DNA from: Petaurus breviceps papuanus | Taxonomy: Eukaryota; Chordata; Mammalia; Diprotodontia; Petauridae | DNA length: 64,000 nucleotides | Assembly (NCBI GenBank): GCA_028583685.1 | Contig: JAMXIF010001178.1 | Span: forward strand, 4,128,820 to 4,192,819 | Direction: 5' to 3' | Shown here: piece after piece, positions 56,771-64,000 of the stretch | Position numbering within the stretch: the first letter of the stretch is position 1 | Layout: each line of letters begins with the position of its first letter | Notes under the pieces: model-generated | What the model saw: only the letters and a program-made list of their open reading frames with translations | What the model was told of the DNA's origin: nothing | The model's database searches: none | Translations under genes and position numbers: made by a program

Positions 56771-56839
56771 TTTCCTGCTATTTCTGCTTTTCCCACTGCT
56801 GTCGATTTTACTAAGCTCAAACTGCACCCTCTCTCCCAG

Positions 56840-56987
56840 GGGATGCCTATTACCTGGCTGTGGGGGGAGCAGTAGCGCAGTACAATTGGTCCCACATCAC
56901 CACTGTGCTTCAGGACAAGAAGTTCAATTGCCAACTCATTGACTGTACGGAGGACATGGGGACAATTAGTGTCCAGGGACCTAACAG
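56840..56987 (+). CDS. SARDH: SARDH coding exon 13 of window (GCV_T-type domain)
   Basis: Two bases complete the split glycine, 48 codons follow and two bases begin the next codon, expected to be serine (about human residues 641-690). It reads [18 protein letters not shown], then [20 protein letters not shown] and [10 protein letters not shown]. The final I-x-V-Q-G-P block is the GCV_T core strand. The acceptor is CCCAG at 56835-56839 and the donor GTAAGA begins at 56988. It enters in phase 1 and leaves in phase 2. This is the last SARDH exon in the window. Confidence 0.96.
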
Positions 56988-58047
56988 GTAAGATTTATCC
57001 TTGAAACGCGGCCATTTGTGGGGCTTTTAACCCTGACAATCAAAAACAGTCACTGACCTCATGCCTTTCAGAAACCCATCCCTTTATCTCTTGTTACTAT
57101 TCTCCCCCTTAGACAGCTAAAGGGTCTTTCTAGGCCTCTCCAGGGCAGGAAGCAAAGAGAAAGAGAGGCAGAAGTAAAGGAATTTTTCCTGTAACTAGCT
57201 AAAATCATGGCAGAAAGGAGATGTGCTCAGGGAAGATTGATGGAAACTGACTTGAGGTGGCAGGAAGATGAGCAACAGAGGAAGAGAAAGAAAGAAGACA
57301 AAAGGTTTCCCTGGGTTAGAAAGGAGTTTTTTAATTGTGCCAGAAGGGTTGAAGAGGGTAAAAGGTCCCTAGATGCTCTCTAGATCCCCCTGCCCCCAGC
57401 AGCCTACCCTAGCTACTATTTTTTTCTGCCTTTACAGAAAACATCAAATATTTAAGCCCACTTCCCATCAGTGTCCTGAGACAGAACTCACTTAGTCTAA
57501 GCCCTTGACGTTCCATTCACAATGCACCCCCTTTCTATGTTACACATTTGGAATACACGTGTGTGTATAGGTTTTAATGCATCAAAATCCCACCATTAGG
57601 TAAAATCATTCTGATCCATCTCAAAGTTTAGTCTTTTCCTTTTCCTCTTCTGTCCTGGGCATTTGTAACTAAAGTATCTGCTCCATAAAATCTACCCTAA
57701 TAATAGCTCTTCACCCACAGGAAGGGTGAATGCTCCTGCAAAGTGTTCAGAATCTGACTGTTTAAACTGGGATTGTTTAGGGAGATGGAAGGGAGAAAGG
57801 TGATTGTCCTTCATTTTAGTCAAGCTGACTTTTGAGATCCATGCTCCTTTTCTTGTTAGTTTTCTAGTCCTAAACTCCAAGAAAATGTTTGCTATTCCAG
57901 CAAAAAGTGTTATTTAAATGCTTCTATAATAGGCAAGGTAGCATAGCACAATGGATAGAGAGTCAGTCCTGGAAGTCAGAAAGACCTGTGTTCAAGTTTT
58001 ATGTCTAACATATTCTATGTGACCCTGGGCAAAAAATATCACCTTTT

Positions 58048-58278
58048 TGTTGTTGTTCAGTTTTTTCAGTCATGTCCAATATTTGTGACCCCATTTGGAG
58101 TTTTCTTGGCAAAGATGCTAGAGCGATTTGACATTTCTTTCTCCAGCTCATTTTACAGATGAGGAAACTGAGGCAAACAAGGTTAAGTGACTTATCCAGG
58201 GTCATACAGCTAGTAAGTATCTGAGACTGAATTTGAACCTAGGGCTTCCTGACTCATAGGGCCACCTAGTTGCCCACC
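58048..58278 (-). mobile_element. Mar1-like CORE-SINE, minus strand
   Basis: Contains ggagttttcttggcaaagat, tttacagatgaggaaactga, gggtcatacagctagtaag and ends near agggccacctagttgccc. It follows a plus-strand SINE piece (57920-58030), giving two opposed SINEs. Confidence 0.88.
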
Positions 58279-58595
58279 TTACTGCCCCCCAGGAAACTAT
58301 ATCTGCATTGGTTTAGGGGATTATCTCAGCAGGTGTCTTCATATGCTGATGAAATCCCAGATCTGAACAACAAAAACCAAAAAAAATGTAAAGGATTGTA
58401 AGGGTAGACAGAGAAATACAAAATGTTGTTTAAGCCCTCAGGGCATTTCTAATTAGGTTCATAGGTTTCTAGGATCATCAATTTAGTGTTAGAAGGAGCC
58501 TCAGAGATCACTTAGTTTCAGCTACTTTAGTATTTTTGAGTTCCATAGCTGTTGTTTTCTCTCATAGCTTATATTTGTTTGGAATTTGTGTGGTT

Positions 58596-59194
58596 TGGGG
58601 TTCTGGGAACCCTGAAATGTAAGGGTACAGGATGGCATCCACCTGGAATGAGTTCACACATTCAAGCCTTCTTTCAGTCAGAGTAGCAAGGTTTATTGTA
58701 ACACCAATAGTCAGGGTGAGATTCCTAGTGAATCTGTAGTTTACTGGGGGTAAGACTGATACTTATATACAAAAAAAGGATAGTGAAAAGATCCGGATGG
58801 GATTAAGGAGTGGTAGGAATTAAGTGGTTGTAGGAACAACCACATTGGCATACCCAGGATGACTGCTAGCTCAGGTTCTTAGATATGCTTTATTAGGAAG
58901 GATAGCTGTTTAAGGGGTCAACAATCTTTTTAATTACATTCATTAGTTCAGGGGGAAAGTTAGCACCCTGGACTTCAGAGAAAATACAAGCAGAGAAATA
59001 TAGACCAACAGACAGGGCTTTGACTGCCTGAATCAAAGCAATATTGTTGTAAACTTTACATAGATCCCTGGATTGAGAGAGCCCTTACATCTGAGCAGTC
59101 TGGGGGCTCTGAACATATGATTACTCAGAATCTCGACCAGGGAATCATAAGATACTTCTCATAAGTGAGCCCCCAAAGCAAAATACCAACTAAA

Positions 59195-59258
<64 letters not shown>

Positions 59259-59910
59259 TTCTCAGAGCTAGAAGGCATCACAACCCTGTGACTCAGTGTC
59301 TAATTAGAAATTAGCAAAAAGTGTGGAATGTTTCCTACAAGCAAGCCCCTTCATAGGGTGGGAAGATCTTAAATCCAATTAACATTATAGTGGTCTGGGG
59401 TGAGTCAAGAGCCACCGTGAGAGGACTGTCAAGTGGATGTGCCAGATGCCAAAGATGGGGTGATAGAATCCAGACCTCTAAAAGGAAAAGACTGGGTCTT
59501 TGAAAACAGCTCAGTCCCTGAATTTTCCCACATATTTTGGTGGAACCCAGATCATTGGCATCTAGCCCAAGGCATTTGGCCTAGCCAAGCACCGGTAGAT
59601 GCTTGATAATTCTTTCACAGTGACTCTTGACCCACCGAAGACCACTTAACTCCTTTCACTGGTTTACCTGGCCCACCCCAGGCTATTTGCCACTCTTTAA
59701 TCCTATCCAGATCTTTTCACAAGTCCTTTTTTTTGTCTGTTAAGTATTAGTCTTATCCTCAGTAAGTTGCAGATTCACTAGAAATCTCATCAGAGCTATT
59801 AGTGTTAAAATAAGTCTTACTACTTTGACTGAAAGAAGGCTTGAGTGTGTGAATTCATTCCAGGTGGCTGCCACCCTGTACCCTTACATTTTGGGGTTCC
59901 CAGTACCCCA
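58596..59910. mobile_element. Inverted-repeat structure with LTR-like arms and TA centre
   Basis: The arms 58596-58813 and 59690-59910 are about 220 bp each and are inverted copies of one another with scattered differences. Both outer ends read TGGGGT...GGGAACC inwards. In the outward direction each arm carries an aataaa-like signal followed by about 100 bases ending in CCCCA, as in the R-U5 part of an LTR. The middle halves do not match each other. A TA repeat lies near the centre. Either two LTR fossils lie head to head, or this is a transposon with long terminal inverted repeats. I favour the former weakly. Confidence 0.6.
59196..59257. repeat. TA dinucleotide microsatellite
   Basis: About 31 uninterrupted TA units, close to the centre of the inverted-repeat structure. 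Such tracts are cruciform-prone and length-variable. Confidence 0.98.
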
Positions 59911-60118
59911 AACTGCATTAGAAATATTCATCATCACAAACTTTATTTTTCCTATTCTGCCCATCGTTTTAAAATTTTTCACTGAAAGCTCTGTTGAGGT
60001 TTAGGGTTTAGGGGTGCTCAAGACCTCAAAATATCAACATGCTGGGGCCTGCCAAAGGAATTCTACTCAAGTCTTCTCTCAGCCAAAGTAAAGCAAAGTT
60101 TATTAAAGATTCACCTTA

Positions 60119-60658
60119 TGTATCAGCAATGCCATATTCACAATGCCTATAGAGATTACAAATATGCTGATATAATTATCCATTAGAAAATACGTCATGT
60201 TTGCCATATGAGGAAATAAACTAGAAAATTTATTAAGATACCAAAAGACTGAGTCCCAAAACCAGAAAGTGAAAGCCATCAGAGTAGTTATGACATTGGC
60301 ACAGGTAGATAAAGTAGAAAGCACCCACATTTTCAAGCCTTTAAAACAGAACAGGCTACCTCAGGCAAAGGTCCTCCTCTCCCCACGCACAGCAACCACC
60401 CAGCGTCCTGGAAGCGCGCTCCCAGCAGCTCCGGCCCCTGGCAGTCCTCAGCGGGAGTCCTTAGCAGAAAGTCCTTAGCAGTTCTAACTCAAAAAGGGCT
60501 TCGAGCTGCCACTGCCTCTGCTGCTGCCGCCGTCACCACCACCGCCAGCCACCGAAGGAACGCTAGCTTGGCTTCCGCTTCCTCTTGCTCCGCCCCTTCC
60601 TGCTACGTCAGCAAGTCCAACGGGGCATGGAAGATCTTTAAATCCCCTAACCCTTACA
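60119..60658 (-). mobile_element. Solo LTR (endogenous retrovirus fossil), family L, copy 2, CpG-rich
   Basis: A 540-bp LTR on the minus strand, TG at 60119 and CA at 60657-60658, with the exact 5-bp duplication CCTTA at 60114-60118 and 60659-60663. It is the same family as 55526-56006. The part at 60385-60640 keeps many CpG dinucleotides, unlike the rest of the window, which argues for a younger or unmethylated insertion. No internal viral genes are present. Confidence 0.88.
60560..60620 (-). promoter_or_regulatory. Promoter-like motif cluster in the solo LTR
   Basis: On the minus strand, within the U3 side of the LTR, three motif types lie within about 40 bases: a CRE-like TGACGTA (60604-60610), a GC box GGGGCGGAG (60588-60596) and ETS-like GGAAGC repeats (60571-60583). 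A transcript started here would run antisense to SARDH. Activity is inferred from motifs only. Confidence 0.35.
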
Positions 60659-62199
60659 CCTTAATGGGTAGACTCTTAAGGAGCCTAAGTATATGTGAAG
60701 CTTGTATTGGCGAGCATGCCACAATAATCTGACACAGAGTAAGTCTGCCCTAGATTGAATTCTCAGCCCCATCATGGAGGCAAGATGGATCTTATATACT
60801 GAAAGATTGTGGGAGGATTTAGGGATGGTCTAGAGGAGGAGTTTGGGGAGGGTCTTAAGGAGGACTCTAAGGAGGATCTTTTGAATTGATGTCAGACTCC
60901 AGTAAAGGGATTAAAGGTGGGAAGTAGCTAAAAGCTACCTGGAGATGACAGCCAATGGAGGGCTCGGCTAGTTTAAGGGTAACAGATTTGGGTTCAGATA
61001 TTTTGAGAGGATCAAGGGTAGGAAGTAGTTGGGCAATGGAGGGCTAGGCTAGGTTAAGAGTAACAGAGATTTGGGCCTAGCTATAATGAAAGGCTTATGG
61101 CCTCAGGCAAATGCCTCATCAAATGGGAGGATTCAGAGTTCAAGGGGTTTCCCAGAGCCTGTACCCCATCAGCTCTAGTTGCTGACCTAAATTCATTCTT
61201 ATTTCTTTATTTTGTGAATTTTAATTTTTCTTTTGAACTATTTTAGAGTTTCTTGCTGTTGTTCCATGCTCTCTGGGGAATCCATGAGATTCTGCCTTTC
61301 ATTAGACACTATGGGTTCCCTTTCCTTCATGTTATAATAGTTTATTAAGGTGTTCTGGTTCTTTTTGGAGGTTTTATGTATTCTTCCTTCTGTTTTCAGG
61401 ATTCTCTCTGTTGTATCTACTTGTAGGTTGAACTTTTCTTTAAGCTTTTCTCTTGGTATCTTTAATGTTTCAGCTTTTTTCTTATATTCTCCATCCCTGA
61501 TTTCATTCTTTGGTTTCCTCCCTTTTCCACACTGGTGTACAGAGCCTCTGAGGCTGGACTGCTCATGATCATAGCTTCTTCACATTTAGGGTTTATTGGG
61601 ATTTGACAGCCTGGGTTCTTGCTCTGAGTAAACTTTCAGAAGATAAGAGATGGCCAGAGTTAATTTTTTTCAGTGCCCCTTTTTTTCAGATTCAATGCTT
61701 TGTTTCCCATATCCAAATGGTTCTGAGAACAGATGTCTGCACTGACAATTTTTTAGTCCACTTGATCTTCCTTCCCCTCTCTTCCTTTCCTTTACATAGC
61801 TGGAAAGAATCAGTGTTTGTCATATCTTCCAGAGAGGAGAATTGGGGATGGGGTGTGGGGAGGATTAGGACAGAGTCACTGAAGCCACAGGAGATGCTAC
61901 AATGCCATGACTACCAGTTACAATTAAGTATGCTTGTGTTGACTAAGTCAGTTGTAATGAAGTCAGGTGGGAGATGGGCATTAAGTATTAAGATTCTCCA
62001 TTGTTAATTCATGGTGTCTTTATCTTGGACAGGGAGGTCTGATTTCTTATCTTATGGACTCAGCTGTAATCACTCTCTCTGGTGGATAATTCCTATCTTT
62101 TGAGATTTGGGGTGGAAGAGGTTTATAGAAAGTATCTTTGCCATCTCCCTTGTGGGTGACCTACACTAAGCCTGTAAATAAGTACTATGGGACAAGCTT

Positions 62200-62490
62200 G
62201 ATATGACCTAGAATTGCTGGGAGAAAGCCAGAAGAAGGCAGATTGTTGCAAATTATAAGGAGAACTCTCCTGCCAATGAGAACTGTCTAAGAATGCTATG
62301 GACTTCTTCAGGAGGTGAGTGAATGAATGATATGAACTGCTTCAGGACATGAGTGAATTCCTGTGCTCTTAGAGGCCATTGGAATCTGAATGATCAGAGG
62401 GATATTTTAGAAGGGGTTCCTGCATTGGACAGGAGATTGGACTCAATGACCTCTGAAGTTGCTTCTCAATCTCAGATTCTGCAATTCTAT
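62200..62490 (+). mobile_element. CR1/L3-like LINE 3' remnant
   Basis: The phrases agaagaaggcagattgttgc, tataaggagaactctcctgc, attggactcaatgacctct and gattctgcaattctatgg follow the CR1-type 3' end. Confidence 0.5.
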
Positions 62491-62989
62491 GGCTCTGGGA
62501 TTCAGAGCAGAGAGAGCATCTGTAATTTGTTCAGCCCTACAGGGAAGAATCTGCCAGCTTCCTGGGACTTGAGGCAGCATTCAAATGGAGTCTTTTGACA
62601 GGGAGTGTCAGCTTATTCTCAAGAGTGTTATTTTTAGCACCAGAGAGGTAAGAGTAGAGAGTCAGGGTGACAGGGGGAGGGAGCTGCAGGGTTCTGTTGC
62701 TCTGCTTTGAATTGGGGTAGGATGGGGAGAGCTAGGTGAACATGTAGGAAACATTAATCTAACCAAGTTGCAGTCAGTGCCTTATGAGTGGGATATGCTG
62801 GACTTCATTTATAACCAGCTCCAGGCAAGAGGCAAGCATACCTGATAAGCTAGAAAGAAGAAGAAAAGTTCATCTTATTCAATCATGATTTCTTAACTTT
62901 TTCTGCCATGAATCTACTCAATTTTAGTTTAAAAAAACTTCGAGAATTTCTCCTTTACATCAAACCAACTAGACTAGAAACTTCCCAAA

Positions 62990-63115
62990 GGTTCATAGAA
63001 TAATATGGAAGGGACTTTAGAGACCATCTAGTCCCACTTTTTCATTTTGCATATGAGGAAACTGAGGCCAAAGGGAGTGAAATGAATACTCAAGGTCACA
63101 TAAGTAGTCGGGTGG
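62990..63115 (-). mobile_element. MIR remnant
   Basis: Minus-strand phrases ggaagggactttagagacca, atctagtcccactttttc, atgaggaaactgaggccaa and aaggtcacataagtagtc. Confidence 0.75.
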
Positions 63116-63379
63116 CTCTTTGTATCCATCTCAGCACTTGGAATAGATCCTGTAAACAGTAGGTATTTGATAAGTGCTGGTTGATTGGCTGATTTTCAAG
63201 CCCTGAGCATTTTCATCTTCTAATTTTCCAGTTGTCATGCCAGGCTTTTCTCTCTCAGCTACCACCTCTGACCTACACTTTCCTTCTCATGAAATACCAC
63301 CATCAGGATGATGGAAAATTAATGATTTAAGGTGTTCTGTTGATTCCTCTCTTCTCTCAACTCCAATAGGACTTTTGGG

Positions 63380-63460
63380 TGAGTGAGAGAGAGACAGAGA
63401 GAGGGGGGGGAGGGAGAGAAAGAGGGAGTGAAAAAGGGAGGGAAGGAGGGAGAGAGAAAC
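63380..63460. repeat. GA-rich low-complexity tract
   Basis: Irregular gaga, ggga and gggg purine run of about 80 bases. Confidence 0.9.
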
Positions 63461-63756
63461 ACTTCTGTAAGATTGTAAACTTCCTGAGAACAAGGAATTG
63501 TCTTATATTTTATACAGATATACACAACCCCCAGTGGTATCAAACAGTGTTATGCACATAGGAAGTATTGACTAAATTTGTAAGTTTTAATTGAATCTGG
63601 ATTTGAATCGCATTCTGTCCCTCCTGTCACTAGCACAAGGAAGCTTTTCTAATCTCCTTGGTAGATTAGATAGCTCTTCTTTAGGAATACAGGGAGTTGG
63701 GTCTTAATTCTAACTTTGCTAATAAGTCATTTGCTGACCTTGGACAAATAACTTCC

Positions 63757-63881
63757 CCCTTTTTTTTTTTGAGGCAATTAGATAAATGACTTTCCCAGGG
63801 TTACACAGCTAGTAAATGTCTGAGACCTGATTTGAACTCAGATCTTCCTGACTCTAGAGTCACTGTGCCATTGAGCTTCCC
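63757..63881 (-). mobile_element. A-tailed marsupial SINE in a MIR
   Basis: T run, gaggcaattagataaatgac and gatttgaactcagatcttcc, ending near tgtgccattgagcttcccc. The sequence cttcccctt on both sides may be the target duplication. MIR-like sequence continues on each side (63690-63756 and 63882-63990). Confidence 0.75.
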
Positions 63882-64000
63882 CTTCATTTCCTCTTTTCTA
63901 AAACTCCATTTCCCCCACTGTAAAATAAGGTCTTCCAGATGGCCTTCTTGGTCTCTTCCAGATCTAATCGGCTATGGTTCTATTTCCCTAGTGAGACTGT

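Larger units (their letters stand above)
46224..56839 (+). other. SARDH intron (10.6 kb) after window exon 12
   Basis: Contains a two-part minisatellite (47340-47790), a hAT remnant (47793-48050), CR1/L3 and L1-like pieces, both copies of a 236-bp duplication, a solo LTR (55526-56006) and repeat X up to the edge of the next exon. MIR or CORE-SINE copies lie at about 48080-48240 (-), 48415-48560 (-), 49585-49795 (+), 50270-50520 (-), 51130-51320 (+), 52130-52350 (+), 53298-53560 (-) and 54075-54300 (+). No clear repeat is seen at 46230-47330, 48570-49070, 52360-53290, 54400-54970 or 55140-55480. Confidence 0.6.
59992..61170 (-). mobile_element. Older LTR fossil hosting a nested LTR
   Basis: 59992-60118 and 60659-61170 appear to be the two sides of one minus-strand LTR of a different family. 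The left boundary tgttgaggtttaggg corresponds to the LTR 3' end, and an aataaa signal is read on the minus strand at about 60095-60110. AGCTC occurs at 59987-59991 and 61171-61175 as a possible 5-bp target duplication, although the right terminus is not a clean TG/CA. Its U5-like part resembles the arms at 58596 and 59910. Confidence 0.55.
1..64000 (+). other. SARDH: SARDH gene, internal part (13 coding exons and introns)
   Basis: The window lies inside one gene. Thirteen coding exons occur in the order and phase expected for sarcosine dehydrogenase, with GT-AG introns throughout and no stop codon inside any exon. Conceptual translation follows the human protein, as I recall it, at about residues 171-690 with most positions conserved. 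Introns run from 0.6 kb (16171-16795) to 16.5 kb (16887-33351). Upstream exons (start codon, mitochondrial targeting peptide, dinucleotide-binding motif, FAD-linked histidine) and the last exons are outside the window. DMGDH is the closest paralogue, but sequence stretches such as VVNCAG followed by VW and [12 protein letters not shown] fit SARDH. Confidence 0.95.
56988..64000 (+). other. SARDH intron after window exon 13 (continues past the window)
   Basis: At least 7.0 kb. A SINE piece (57920-58030 +), a Mar1-like SINE (58048-58278 -), the inverted-repeat structure (58596-59910), nested LTR fossils (59992-61170), a CR1/L3 piece (62200-62490), a MIR (62990-63115 -), GA-rich sequence (63380-63460), an L2-like tail (63470-63590) and an A-tailed SINE (63757-63881 -) are seen. 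The next SARDH exon (expected to begin near RAILQEV) is not present. 57000-57910 and 61180-62190 hold nothing that I recognise. Confidence 0.65.

Noticed and set aside
61350-62007. Open frames on the plus strand of 72 and 134 codons
   Set aside because: No family resemblance, low-complexity hydrophobic composition, and no splice sites of matching phase. Left as unannotated intron.
62602-62647. A 46-bp open segment between AG and GTAAGA with a compatible phase after exon 13
   Set aside because: Its translation does not resemble the expected SARDH continuation (RAILQEV...), so the splice-like ends appear to be coincidence.
1276-63881. tRNA-like heads (box A and box B sequences) at many sites
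   Set aside because: They belong to SINEs; none folds as a complete tRNA gene by eye.

Overview
The window is a piece of a mammalian chromosome, most probably from a marsupial. Thirteen consecutive coding exons of one gene, SARDH (mitochondrial sarcosine dehydrogenase), lie on the + strand between 416 and 56987. Together they hold 1,559 coding bases, about residues 171 to 690 of the roughly 918-residue human protein as I recall it. All 13 acceptors are AG, all 13 donors are GT, and the split codons agree across every junction. The first coding exons lie upstream of the window, and the rest of the folate-binding half lies beyond 64000. No second protein gene, tRNA, rRNA or CRISPR array is supported.

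In protein order, the exons at 416, 2496, 3717, 10987, 11864, 16084 and 16796 encode most of the FAD-dependent oxidoreductase (DAO-type) half. The exons at 33352 and 38902 encode the middle FAO_M-type linker. The exons at 41724, 44430, 46110 and 56840 encode the start of the GCV_T-like tetrahydrofolate-binding half. The enzyme demethylates sarcosine to glycine in the mitochondrial matrix and passes the one-carbon unit to tetrahydrofolate. The covalent FAD-histidine site is encoded upstream of this window.

More than 95% of the window is intron, crowded with interspersed repeats. The marsupial signature is two SINE groups. One is a short A-tailed SINE of the kind called WSINE1 or SINE1, in several copies with perfect 9-13 bp target duplications. 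The other is a longer CORE-SINE (Mar1-like) ending in a stretch that reads ccaagaaaaccccaaat. Beneath these are MIR/THER SINEs, L2 and CR1/L3 LINE remnants, L1-like 3' fragments, small hAT elements and an unnamed long mammalian repeat, called repeat X here. A dasyurid or another Australian marsupial is plausible, but I cannot fix the species.

The most unusual parts are: (i) two short local duplications (179 bp and 236 bp, about 99% identical) whose copies lie 1.26 and 1.38 kb apart; (ii) a cluster of LTR fossils at 55.5-61.2 kb, with two solo LTRs of one family that keep exact 5-bp target duplications, one of them CpG-rich and nested inside an older LTR; (iii) a 1.3 kb inverted-repeat structure centred on a TA microsatellite; (iv) a 33-bp minisatellite family at four or five places and in both orientations, one array carrying a 10-N assembly gap. 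I found no convincing evidence of a wholly new biological system.
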